Positions 25,550 through 36,986 of a stretch of DNA of 64,000 nt are shown in pieces. A program made the position numbers and the translations under genes. Location of the stretch: NCBI RefSeq assembly GCF_040643435.1, contig NZ_JBEYUH010000006.1, positions 186,001-250,000 on the forward strand, read 5' to 3'. The DNA comes from Rhodococcus sp040643435 (GTDB taxonomy: Bacteria; Actinomycetota; Actinomycetes; Mycobacteriales; Mycobacteriaceae). A model generated the notes under the pieces. It was not told the DNA's origin. It made no database searches and worked only from the letters and a program-made list of their open reading frames with translations. Each line of letters begins with the position of its first letter. Positions within the stretch are counted from its first letter, which is position 1.

Positions 25550-28201
25550 GTGAGCGGCAGTAACAGGACCGACGACTCCCATCACGAAAATGAGGACGCT
25601 CGGAGCGAGCATCCCGGTCGGTCGATGGAATCCGATCGTGCGGATGACAGCGCGTCGGCTCCTACCGCGCGTTTCGAAGCGGTTGATCCGTCTCGTGAGG
25701 TGACCGATCCGGACCGTCGCGGTGGTGCCGAGCCGGAGACGAGCGGTGTGACCGTGCCGGAGACGAGCGGTGTGACCGTGCCGGAGACGAGCGGTGTGAC
25801 CGTGCCGGAGGCGAGCGGTGTGACCGTGCCGGAGGCGAGCGGTGTGACCGTGCCGGAGGCGAGCGGTGTGACCGTGCCGGAGACCAGCGGTGCGACCGAA
25901 CCCGGTGCCGCGACGGAGGCATCCGGTGGGAACGTGAACGAGGCCGCAACCGAGAGCGTGAACGCAGACGAGACCCCGACCGAGAGCGTGAACGCGGACG
26001 AGACCCCGACCGAGAATGTGCACCCCTCGGAGGCCCCGACCGCGGTCATCCCGATCGTGAAGCCCTGGGAGCAGACGCCGGGAAACGCTCCCGCCGCCAC
26101 CGATCGAATCCTCCGCGCTTCCGGTGAGGACTCGCCCGGTCGGGCGAATCCGGGACAGCCCCGTCCGGTGGACCCCGCACAGCCGAGTCCGGCGGGTCCT
26201 GTCCCGCCTGCCACGACAGCCATGCCCCCCACTGCTCACGGGCCGCAGAGCGATCAGCCGACCCAGCAGATGCAGGCCGGATCGCCGCCGCAGGGTCCGC
26301 CGCCGGCCACCCCACCGCCCACGGGCGGACCGGGCGGACCGGGCGGTTCGGGGGACGAGCCGAACAAGCCGTGGTCGAATCTGCCGAAGCGCACGATCGC
26401 GCTCGTCGTCGGTGGGGTCCTCGCGTTTCTGACGGTGCTGTACGTGGCCGATCTCGCGCTGTCGTCGGGCAAGGTGCCGCGGGGCGTCGCCGTCGCAGGG
26501 ATCGAGGTCGGCGGCATGTCGCTCGACGACGCCGAGGCAACGCTGAACGAGCAGCTCACGCCGCGTCTCGATACTCCTGTCGACGTCATTGCCGGCGACA
26601 CCGAGGGGCAGATCGTGCCGTCACAGGCCGGGATCGGGATCGACTGGCCCGCGACGCTCGACCGGGTCGGGTCGCAGCCTCTGAACCCGTTCACGCGGCT
26701 GGCGTCCTTCTTCGGCACCGAGGAAGTCGGTGTGGTCTCCTCGCGCGACGAAGCCGCTCTCACCGCCGCGATCGAGAATGCGGCCGTCGCCGCCGCGCAC
26801 GAACCTCGCGAGGGCAACATCCTCTTCGAGGAGGGCACACCTGTGCCGGTGACCCCTCAGCCGGGCCAGCGGCTCGATGTCGCCCTCGCCGGCGACGTGT
26901 TCGCCGAGCGGTGGCCGTTCGGCGAGGTGTCGTTGCCTGTCGAGAGTGTCGACGTCACCGTCACCCGTGAGGGACTCGACCGGGCTCTCGCAGAGATCGC
27001 GGTTCCGGCCGTGACTCAGGATCTGGTCGTCAGGGGAGCCGACGGCATCACCGGTGTGCTTCCCCGCGACGCGGTGGGTGCCGTCCTCTCGTTCGTCCCG
27101 GACGGTGCCGGTGGGCTCGACCCCCAGTACAACACCGACGCCGCGATCGGGATCCTCGCGCCGCAGCTGGCCGCGTCCGAGACCGAGCCGGAGAGCGCGC
27201 GGATCGTCCTCGACGGCGGTCGCCCGACGATCATCCCAAGTAAGGCCGGCGAGCTCGTCGACTGGCCGGTCACCCTCGAGAATCTGCCCGATCTGCTGAA
27301 GGAGGAGGTCGACCGCAGCATCGACGCGGTGTACAAGAAGGCCGAACCGGAACTCACCACGGAAGGTGCCGAGAAGCTCGGAATCAAGGAGGTGGTCTCG
27401 GAGTTCACCACCAGTGGGTTCGAGTACGCCTCCGGTGTGAACATCCGCCTGGCGGCGCAGGAGATCAACGGCGCCATCGTCGAGCCCGGCGAGACGTTCT
27501 CCTTCAACGCCTACACGGGTCCGCGCGGCGCGGCGCAGGGTTACGTCGAATCGGGCATCATCGAGGCCGGACGACCCGGCAAGGCCGTGGGCGGCGGAAT
27601 CAGTCAGCTCGCGACCACCCTCTACAACGCGACCTACTTCGCCGGTATGGAGGACGTCGAGCACACCGAGCACAGCTACTACATCTCCCGGTACCCGGCG
27701 GCGCGCGAGGCCACGATCTACGACGGTGCGATCGACCTGAAGTTCCGCAATCCCTTCGATACCGGTGTGCTGATCCAGACGATCGGCACCAGCTCGGACA
27801 TCACCGTGCGCATTTGGGGGACGAAGACGGTCGACGTGCAGTCGATCACCGGAAACCGCACGAACTTCACCTCACCCAACACGATCACGCTGCCGGCCGG
27901 GCCCGCCTGCATCGCGTCGAGCGGCGCGCAGGGCTTCACCGTCACCGACACCAGGATCGTCACGGATGCCCGCACCGGAGCACAGATCTCGAACACCACG
28001 CGTACGGTGCGCTACGACCCGGTTCCGATCGTCAAGTGCGTGAGCCCCGAACCGGAAAAGCGCGACGAACCCGCGCCTTCCGGCGAGGGCGACGGCTCGG
28101 ATTCCGGTGCTTCCGAGTCGAGTCCCGCCTCGTCCGCGCCGGCGCCCGCCTCCGAGTCGTCTGCGGTCGAAGAGCCCGCGCCGGGCGCGACCGAGGAGTA
28201 A
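25550..28201 (+). CDS. VanW-family envelope protein with repeat-rich cytoplasmic region
   Basis: An 883-residue protein. Residues 1-270 are hydrophilic, with an 8-residue repeat (GVTVPETS/GVTVPEAS, about seven copies) then an 11-residue repeat (ESVNADETPT twice, a third degenerate), then a Pro/Gly/Gln-rich stretch. One membrane helix follows (RTIALVVGGVLAFLTVLYVADL, about 280-300). Outside are two putative peptidoglycan-binding domains (about 310-540) and a VanW domain (about 600-770, ISQLATTLYNATYFAGMEDVEHTEHS region). The tail is Ser/Glu/Pro-rich. VanW function is unknown; wall binding is inferred from domain order. GTG 25550 follows GAAGGGA. Confidence 0.87.
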   Translation: MSGSNRTDDSHHENEDARSEHPGRSMESDRADDSASAPTARFEAVDPSREVTDPDRRGGAEPETSGVTVPETSGVTVPETSGVTVPEASGVTVPEASGVTVPEASGVTVPETSGATEPGAATEASGGNVNEAATESVNADETPTESVNADETPTENVHPSEAPTAVIPIVKPWEQTPGNAPAATDRILRASGEDSPGRANPGQPRPVDPAQPSPAGPVPPATTAMPPTAHGPQSDQPTQQMQAGSPPQGPPPATPPPTGGPGGPGGSGDEPNKPWSNLPKRTIALVVGGVLAFLTVLYVADLALSSGKVPRGVAVAGIEVGGMSLDDAEATLNEQLTPRLDTPVDVIAGDTEGQIVPSQAGIGIDWPATLDRVGSQPLNPFTRLASFFGTEEVGVVSSRDEAALTAAIENAAVAAAHEPREGNILFEEGTPVPVTPQPGQRLDVALAGDVFAERWPFGEVSLPVESVDVTVTREGLDRALAEIAVPAVTQDLVVRGADGITGVLPRDAVGAVLSFVPDGAGGLDPQYNTDAAIGILAPQLAASETEPESARIVLDGGRPTIIPSKAGELVDWPVTLENLPDLLKEEVDRSIDAVYKKAEPELTTEGAEKLGIKEVVSEFTTSGFEYASGVNIRLAAQEINGAIVEPGETFSFNAYTGPRGAAQGYVESGIIEAGRPGKAVGGGISQLATTLYNATYFAGMEDVEHTEHSYYISRYPAAREATIYDGAIDLKFRNPFDTGVLIQTIGTSSDITVRIWGTKTVDVQSITGNRTNFTSPNTITLPAGPACIASSGAQGFTVTDTRIVTDARTGAQISNTTRTVRYDPVPIVKCVSPEPEKRDEPAPSGEGDGSDSGASESSPASSAPAPASESSAVEEPAPGATEE
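25733..25900 (+). repeat. 24-bp tandem repeat inside the VanW-protein gene
   Basis: Seven tandem units of 24 bases, each starting CCGGAGACGAGCGG or CCGGAGGCGAGCGG and encoding PE(T/A)SGVTV. Units 1-6 differ only at one A/G codon position; the seventh is degenerate (PETSGATE). In-frame length change by slippage or recombination would leave the protein open. Confidence 0.9.
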
Positions 28202-28222
28202 CGGACGATCCCGAGACGAAGG

Positions 28223-28266
28223 GGAGGTCGTGTGCGGTCCGGTAACGGATCACGCACACAACCTCC
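28223..28266. terminator. Bidirectional terminator hairpin
   Basis: GGAGGTCGTGTGCG (28223-28236) pairs with CGCACACAACCTCC (28253-28266) with one mismatch, and CTCTCGTTTT follows on the plus strand. It lies between the convergent VanW and DUF2236 genes. Confidence 0.7.
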
Positions 28267-28277
28267 CTCTCGTTTTC

Positions 28278-29453
28278 TCACTCCGGAAGTGGCACCACGT
28301 CGGGGATCTCCCCGTCGAGGATGCGTAGCTGCGCGTCGCGCAACTGCTTCTCGCCGAGTCGCTGCAGCCACGCCTTCCCGGCCGGGAAACGGCCGATGAC
28401 ATGGTGTTTGGCGACGTTGACGGCGAAGCGGCCCGCCGGATACCAGGGCGGGCGCAGCGGAACCTTCAGAGCGCGGACTCCGGACGGGCCGAGCAGGGTC
28501 GTCGCGAGCGACAGTCCGCGTTCGTATTCGTACCGCCGGCGCAGCGCCTGGAAGCGGGGATAACGGGTGTGGAGGGGAAGTTCGACGAGCGAGGCGGCGA
28601 GCATGTAGCTGTTCTCGTCGGCGGCCGGGGACGACGACCCGATCTGGTACATCATCCGTAGACCGGCCCGCTCCTCGAACCGCAGCCACTTCGGATCGAC
28701 ACCCATCAGCCATCCCACATAGGCCCACAGGTGGAGGACGGCCTCGGCCTCACGCCGGGTGTACCGCACGCCCAGCACGCGGGTATGGAGGAGGAAGGTG
28801 ATCGAGAACAGGCCCAGCGTGCCCGCCTGGTCGAACTGGTTGACGGGCAGCCCGCGGAACTCGGTGTCCCACCCGGCGTCGTGCTCGTGGTGGTAGTCGA
28901 CGAAGGCATGCATGAGCCGCACGTGAACCGAGAGTTCGAAACCTTTCCCGAATCGCTCGAGTCCACCCTCGGAGACGCATGCGTTCCACCAGGTCCCGGT
29001 TTCGGCGATGCGGCGGCGGGTGCGTTCACCGGTGAGACGTCCGGACGACGTCAGTACCGGCAGGGGACCGGAGTTGTTGTAGCCGCCGAGCAGCGAACCG
29101 TAGGCGAGGACGTCGCCGACATCGGACCCGACCCTGCGCAGGGTGCGCGCGCCGAGGGCGATCTTGTCCCGATCGACCCAGGCGGGGGTCTCCTCGAGCA
29201 TCGCGAAGTACTTCCGGAGCACAGGAGGTGCGTGCGGCACGGCGTCGATGCCTTCGGCGAGCGCGGTGCGGAACTGCGCGAGCGTGACGGTGCGGTCGCG
29301 GCGGATGGCTCGCACGAGTTCCGCGCTGGGTTCGTCGCGTTCGAGCAGGGCGCGGCGCAACGCGTCTTCTTCGTCGGGAGTGGCGTCCGGTGCTCGTCCG
29401 GCGAACGGGCGCAGCGGAGCAGTGATGCGCGCCGCCTTCTTGCGATCGCGCAT
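28278..29453 (-). CDS. DUF2236 / MpaB-like oxygenase-family protein
   Basis: About 391 residues with the pattern of the DUF2236 family (latex-clearing protein and MpaB-type, b-type heme oxygenase fold). Conserved-looking parts are RKYFAMLEETPAWVD, the helix VRLMHAFVDYHHEHDAGWD with candidate heme/His ligands, and GLPVNQFDQAGTLGLFSI. No signal peptide is seen. The frame extends to a TTG at 29522, but that lies inside a perfect palindrome, so the ATG at 29453 (MRDRKKAARI) is preferred; GTG 29486 is possible and no start has a good ribosome site. The substrate is unknown. It faces away from the truncated alcohol dehydrogenase. Confidence 0.8.
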   Translation of the reverse strand: MRDRKKAARITAPLRPFAGRAPDATPDEEDALRRALLERDEPSAELVRAIRRDRTVTLAQFRTALAEGIDAVPHAPPVLRKYFAMLEETPAWVDRDKIALGARTLRRVGSDVGDVLAYGSLLGGYNNSGPLPVLTSSGRLTGERTRRRIAETGTWWNACVSEGGLERFGKGFELSVHVRLMHAFVDYHHEHDAGWDTEFRGLPVNQFDQAGTLGLFSITFLLHTRVLGVRYTRREAEAVLHLWAYVGWLMGVDPKWLRFEERAGLRMMYQIGSSSPAADENSYMLAASLVELPLHTRYPRFQALRRRYEYERGLSLATTLLGPSGVRALKVPLRPPWYPAGRFAVNVAKHHVIGRFPAGKAWLQRLGEKQLRDAQLRILDGEIPDVVPLPE

Positions 29454-29503
29454 GTACCGGGTGGTCGACGTGCCGGTGATGGTCACAAAGGTCAGCGTGC
29501 TAC

Positions 29504-29521
29504 TGACAACCGAGGTTGTCA
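29504..29521. promoter_or_regulatory. Perfect palindrome upstream of the DUF2236 gene
   Basis: TGACAACC-GA-GGTTGTCA: perfect 8-bp arms with a 2-base centre. On the minus strand it overlaps a TTGACA hexamer that could be a -35 element. It looks like a TetR- or MarR-type operator; the cognate regulator is not evident nearby. Confidence 0.6.
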
Positions 29522-29547
29522 ACAGTCGTTCCCGAGCTGTGGTCCCG

Positions 29548-30300
29548 TCGAGCTTCCGGCTGAGCCTCGACGGAGTACCGGTGGCGCAGACGTGCGGGCT
29601 GTCGACCTTCAGTCAGTACACGACGGTGAGTGTGGACTCGGCCGTCAAGGTGGACAAGCATCTTCCGCTGGACAAACTGTGCCTGCTCGGCTGCGGTGTC
29701 GGCACCGGCTGGGGAGCGGCGGTCAACTCGGCCGAGGTGTATCCGGGACAGACCGTCATCGTTCAGGGCATCGGTGGGATCGGGATCAACGCGGTCCAGG
29801 GGGCCGCGCACGCCGGTGCGGCCCGGATCATCGCGGTGGATCCGGTGCCGTTCAAGCGTGAGGAGGCGCTGCGGTTCGGAGCAACCCATGCGGTGGCCGG
29901 CATGGAGGACGCGACGGAGATTGCCCGGTCGTACACCAACGGTCAGGGCGCGGACTCTGCGATCGTCACCGTCGGTGTGACGACGGGGGAGCACATTGCG
30001 CAGGCCTTCTCCGCAATCCGTAAGGCGGGAACCTGCGTCGTCACCTGTCTCGGGAAGATGACCGATTTCGGTATCCCCATCAGCGCGATGGAACTGGTGC
30101 TCTACCAGAAGCGCCTGCAAGGTTCGCTGTTCGGCGCTTCCGCGCCGACCGCCGACATCCCGTGGTTGATCGACCTGTACACCTCGGGCGCGTTGAAGCT
30201 CGACGAGCTGGTCACGACCACCTACAAGCTCGACGACATCGCTCAGGGATTCGTCGACATGCACGAGGGCCGGAACCTGCGCGGAGTCGTCCTGTTCTGA
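29548..30300 (+). pseudogene. 5'-truncated zinc-type alcohol dehydrogenase (NDMA-dependent/class III-like)
   Basis: About 250 residues equal to the C-terminal two-thirds of a medium-chain alcohol dehydrogenase: FRLSLDGVPVAQTCGLSTF, KVDKHLPLDKLCLLGCGVG, the NAD-binding GIGGIGINAVQG, and KLDELVTTTYKLDD to the end. The usual first 130 or so residues, with the catalytic Cys and His-Glu zinc ligands and all four structural-zinc cysteines, are absent. Upstream, similarity stops abruptly near 29548 and the sequence becomes the promoter and start of the opposite DUF2236 gene. The remaining frame is intact and well coded, so the deletion may be recent or the domain retained. It cannot act as a normal dehydrogenase. 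Confidence 0.82.
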
Positions 30301-30318
30301 GCACCACACCGTTCGGAT

Positions 30319-30360
30319 AAGGCAGTGGCCCCGCCGGAGAACCGGCGGGGCCACTGCCTT
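30319..30360. terminator. Very strong bidirectional terminator hairpin
   Basis: AAGGCAGTGGCCCCGCCGG (30319-30337) pairs perfectly over 19 bp with its complement at 30342-30360 around an AGAA tetraloop. It separates the alcohol dehydrogenase remnant from convergent fadE5. Confidence 0.85.
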
Positions 30361-30376
30361 CGGTGCGACGCGCGTA

Positions 30377-32212
30377 TCAGAATGCGGCTTCGTCGAGCTC
30401 CATGATGTCGAGATCGATGTCGGTGATGATCTGACGCGACACGCTCAGCTCGGGCAGGACGTTCTTGGCGAAGAAGGACGCGGCTGCGACCTTGCCCTCG
30501 TAGAAGGCCTTGTCCGAGGCGTCGGCGCCGGCATCGAGCGCGGCGAGTGCGATCTCGGCGTGCTCGAGCAGCAGCCAGCCGATCATCAGGTCGCCGAACG
30601 ACTCGAGGAAGCGGACCGAGCCGAGGCCCACCTTGTACAGCTCGGTGGGCTGCTCCTGCGCACCCATGAGGTACTGGGTGAGCGTCGCGACCATCGTCTG
30701 CGCCTCGTCGAGTGCGGTGGCCAGGAGCGTGCGCTCCTTCTTCAGACGCTGGTCGGCGTCGTCGCGCTCGACGAACTTCTTGATCTCACCCGCGACGTGG
30801 GCGAGTGCCACACCGCGGTCGCGGGCGATCTTGCGGAAGAAGAAGTCCTGCGCCTGGATGGCCGTGGTGCCCTCGTACAGCGAGTCGATCTTCGAGTCGC
30901 GGATGTACTGCTCGATCGGGTAGTCCTGCAGGAAGCCCGAACCACCGAGGGTCTGGAGGGAATCCTTCAGGTACTGGTAGGCCCGCTCGGAGCCGCAACC
31001 CTTGACGACCGGGAGCAGCAGGTCGTTGACGCGGTGCGCGAGACCGGCGTCGGCGCCCGAAACCAGCTCGGCGACGACGTCGTCCTGATGCGCGGCCGTG
31101 TACAGGTAGACGGCGCGCAGACCCTCGGAGTAGGCCTTCTGCATCGCCAGCGAACGACGCACGTCCGGGTGCCGCATGATCGACACGCGCGGAGCGGTCT
31201 TGTCGGACATCTGGGTGAGATCGGCGCCCTGGATGCGCTCCTTGGCGTACGCGAGGGCATTGAGGTAGCCGGTCGACAGGGTAGCGATGGCCTTGGTGCC
31301 GACCATCATGCGAGCGTGCTCGATGACGTCGAACATCTGCGCGATGCCGTTGTGGACCTCACCGACGAGCCAGCCCTTGGCGGGAACGCCGTGGCCGCCG
31401 AAGGTGACCTCGCAGGTCGCGGAGGCCTTGATGCCCATCTTGTGCTCGACACCGGTGACGAAGACACCGTTGCGCTCGCCCATCTCGTTCTTCTCGAAGT
31501 CGAAGTGGAACTTCGGGACGAAGAACAGCGACAGGCCCTTGGTGCCGGGGCCGGCACCCTCGGGGCGGGCGAGGACGAGGTGGAAGATGTTCTCGAACAG
31601 GTCGTCGGAGTCGCCCGAGGTGATGAAGCGCTTGACGCCCTCGATGTGCCAGGAGCCGTCGTCCTGCTTGATCGCCTTGGTGCGACCCGCGCCGACGTCG
31701 GAGCCGGCATCGGGCTCGGTGAGGACCATCGTGGCTCCCCAGCCGCGCTCGACGCAGGTGGCTGCCCACTTCTTCTGCTCGTCGGTGCCGTTCTTGTAGA
31801 GCACGCCGGCGAAGCCGGGGCCGGCCGCGTACATGAAGGCCGCGGGCTGGGCGCCGAGCATCATCTCGTTGACGGCCCACAGCAGCGCCTGCGGAGACTC
31901 GGTGCCGCCGATTTCCTCGGGGATACCCATCGACCAGTAACCGGCGTCCCACCAGGCGCGGAACGACTTCTTGAAGCCCTCGGGGATCGACACCGAATGG
32001 GTCTCGGGATCGAAGACGGGAGGGTTGCGGTCGGTATCGGCGAACGCCTCCGCCGCCGGTCCTTCGGTAAGCGCCTTGACCTCGGCGAGGATGCCGCGTG
32101 CGGTGTCCTCGTCCATGTCGCCGAACTTGCCGGCTTCGAGGACCTTCTGAATCTTCAGGAACTCGAAGAGATTGAACTCGAGATCGCGGAGGTTGCTCTT
32201 GTAGTGGCCCAT
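30377..32212 (-). CDS. fadE5: Acyl-CoA dehydrogenase FadE5
   Basis: A 611-residue flavoprotein, exactly the length I recall for M. tuberculosis FadE5 (Rv0244c). It carries out the first step of beta-oxidation, making trans-2-enoyl-CoA from a broad range of acyl-CoAs. The FAD/substrate strand TMVLTEPDAGSDVG is at 161-174, and the catalytic base is E447 in SLYEGTTAIQ. The long C-terminal helical domain is typical of this subfamily. It carries TTAC-N6-GTAA boxes upstream and so probably belongs to the same regulon as fadA2 and htdX-fabG4. Confidence 0.95.
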   Translation of the reverse strand: MGHYKSNLRDLEFNLFEFLKIQKVLEAGKFGDMDEDTARGILAEVKALTEGPAAEAFADTDRNPPVFDPETHSVSIPEGFKKSFRAWWDAGYWSMGIPEEIGGTESPQALLWAVNEMMLGAQPAAFMYAAGPGFAGVLYKNGTDEQKKWAATCVERGWGATMVLTEPDAGSDVGAGRTKAIKQDDGSWHIEGVKRFITSGDSDDLFENIFHLVLARPEGAGPGTKGLSLFFVPKFHFDFEKNEMGERNGVFVTGVEHKMGIKASATCEVTFGGHGVPAKGWLVGEVHNGIAQMFDVIEHARMMVGTKAIATLSTGYLNALAYAKERIQGADLTQMSDKTAPRVSIMRHPDVRRSLAMQKAYSEGLRAVYLYTAAHQDDVVAELVSGADAGLAHRVNDLLLPVVKGCGSERAYQYLKDSLQTLGGSGFLQDYPIEQYIRDSKIDSLYEGTTAIQAQDFFFRKIARDRGVALAHVAGEIKKFVERDDADQRLKKERTLLATALDEAQTMVATLTQYLMGAQEQPTELYKVGLGSVRFLESFGDLMIGWLLLEHAEIALAALDAGADASDKAFYEGKVAAASFFAKNVLPELSVSRQIITDIDLDIMELDEAAF

Positions 32213-32270
32213 GTCGTCGGTGTCTCCCAGTGCGGTGCGGTCCAGCCGGTTTCAAGTACCGCCCAAGTTA

Positions 32271-32309
32271 TTACTCGTCGGTAACATCTCTATGTTACTC
32301 GCCGGGCAA
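32271..32309. promoter_or_regulatory. Tandem TTAC/GTAA boxes upstream of fadE5
   Basis: TTACTCGTCGGTAA (32271-32284) is a perfect TTAC-N6-GTAA. A second TTACTCG begins 24 bases on (32295), followed by a weaker GCAA half-site (N7 spacing). They sit 58-97 bases upstream of the fadE5 start and overlap the 3' end of the next methyltransferase gene. Confidence 0.5.
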
Positions 32310-32918
32310 CTAACTGCCAAGGGGTGGTTTTCGGGCGACCACGAGAGCATCGATCGCGGTTCCCGAGTCCGTTTCCCGATATCGCCGTTCCGCCGCCACG
32401 ATTTCCAGTCGGCCGTCGATTTCTGTCACGAGATCATCTGGGGTGTAAAGGATTTCCTTGTCCTGGGGGCCTCCTACACCTTGTTCCGGATTTATCGCGT
32501 CGTGCCCGAGGAATATGAGGATTCCTTCAGGTTTCAGTGAATGGATCGCCCTCTCGAGAAGTGCCTTCCGCTGTGGCGGAGAGAAATGCAGGAAGACCGA
32601 GAGGATCAAGTCATATTCGCCGCCGAACGAGTCGGCCGTCACATCTCCACGCACATAGCGAAGGCGATCACGCGAACGTGAGGGCGCCTGCGCGGCGATC
32701 TGCCGGGCCTTGTCGAGAGCGACTTCGGAGAAATCGACCCCCACGACCTCCCAGCCGCGCGTCGCCAGCCACAGCGAGTGGCGACCCTCCCCGCAACCGA
32801 GATCGAGCGCACGGCCGTGCGGCAGCGACGCCACGTGTTCGACGATCACCGGATTCGGCGGCGCGCCCCAGACGAGGTCGGACGCCGCATACTTCTCGTC
32901 CCAATCCTGAGCATCCAT
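32310..32918 (-). CDS. Class I SAM-dependent methyltransferase (TehB/TPMT-like)
   Basis: A 202-residue methyltransferase. Motif I is ALDLGCGEGRHSLWLA, with motif II acid in VVGVDFSEVALDKA and post-motif YVRGDVTADSF. The start MDAQDWDEKYAASDLVW is typical of small thiopurine/tellurite-type methyltransferases that act on thiols, metalloids or small acids. The physiological substrate is unknown. It ends 97 bases before fadE5 on the same strand, inside the putative fadE5 operator region, so read-through is possible. Confidence 0.87.
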   Translation of the reverse strand: MDAQDWDEKYAASDLVWGAPPNPVIVEHVASLPHGRALDLGCGEGRHSLWLATRGWEVVGVDFSEVALDKARQIAAQAPSRSRDRLRYVRGDVTADSFGGEYDLILSVFLHFSPPQRKALLERAIHSLKPEGILIFLGHDAINPEQGVGGPQDKEILYTPDDLVTEIDGRLEIVAAERRYRETDSGTAIDALVVARKPPLGS

Positions 32919-33080
32919 GCTGCGACGCTAACCCGGGCGCGGCGAACGGGACGCCCGGTTGCGGTCGGGGTCACGGGAGAGCATCGTCGGGGTGGTTCTG
33001 TGACGAAACCGTGACCCACGGTATCGTCGTCCGGATGCGACGTGCCGACAAGCGGTGCGTCGAGGAGGAGGAGTCGTCTG

Positions 33081-34103
<1,023 letters not shown>

Positions 34104-34139
34104 AAGGCAGCGGCAGCAAGTACGACTCGGTAGCAGTAC

Positions 34140-34838
34140 ATGGCGCGTGCGCGTAAGCCGTCGGTTCCCCGATGGCTCTGGATCCTCTGTTTCATCGCGG
34201 TCTCCGTGGCCGTCGTCCTCCTCGAACCGGCGAGCGACGACGAGTCCGGGGCTGTCGTCGTCGCGAATCCCTCGCAGGCCCTCGAAGCGCTGGCGGCCCT
34301 GCCGGTGCGCGACGAGGAACCGCAGGACGGATACGACCGGAATCTCTTCGGGTCCGCCTGGACCGACAATGTCACGGTCGGACTCGGCCGCAACGGCTGC
34401 GACACCCGCAACGACATCCTCGCGCGCGACCTCGTCGACATCTCGTTGGAACCCGCGACGAAGGATTGCACCGTTCGCACCGGAACCCTCCACGATCCGT
34501 ACACCGGCAAGGAGATCTTCTTCCGGCGCGGCGTCGACACGTCCTCCGCCGTGCAGATCGATCACATCGTGGCTCTGTCGGACGCCTGGAAGAAGGGCGC
34601 TCGCTATCTCGACGACGAGCAGAGACGCAATCTGGCCAACGATCCCCGTAATCTCCAGGCCGTGGACGGACCGACCAACCAGTCCAAGGGCGACTCCGAC
34701 GCCGCCGAGTGGCTACCGCCCGACAGCTCGTACCACTGCAAATACGTCGAGCGGCAGATCGAGGTGAAGACGGCCTACGAACTGTGGGTCACCCAGGACG
34801 AACACGACGCCATGGCGCGAATTCTGGCGGGATGCTGA
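34140..34838 (+). CDS. Membrane-anchored/exported HNH nuclease (DUF1524-like)
   Basis: A 232-residue protein with an N-terminal positively charged segment and one hydrophobic helix (WLWILCFIAVSVAVVLLEP, about 13-31), either signal peptide or anchor. The C-terminal domain carries the HNH/DUF1524 core QIDHIVALSDAW, then LANDPRNLQAV and NQSKGDSDAAEW, as in exported actinobacterial nucleases. Two cysteine pairs (positions near 82/101 and 202/232) could be disulfides outside the cell. A role in scavenging or processing extracellular DNA is inference. It starts 36 bases after the KAS III stop and is convergent with the E1 gene, 7 bases apart. Confidence 0.83.
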   Translation: MARARKPSVPRWLWILCFIAVSVAVVLLEPASDDESGAVVVANPSQALEALAALPVRDEEPQDGYDRNLFGSAWTDNVTVGLGRNGCDTRNDILARDLVDISLEPATKDCTVRTGTLHDPYTGKEIFFRRGVDTSSAVQIDHIVALSDAWKKGARYLDDEQRRNLANDPRNLQAVDGPTNQSKGDSDAAEWLPPDSSYHCKYVERQIEVKTAYELWVTQDEHDAMARILAGC

Positions 34839-34845
34839 CGCGACG

Positions 34846-36966
<2,121 letters not shown>

Positions 36967-36986
36967 ACCTCTTTTCTACGCTGTGC

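Noticed and set aside
25172..26239. Minus-strand frame with LRHGHTAR repeats
   Set aside because: It is the complement of the 24-bp repeat in the VanW gene.
30560..32284. Plus-strand 574-codon frame
   Set aside because: Antisense of fadE5, which has all catalytic residues.
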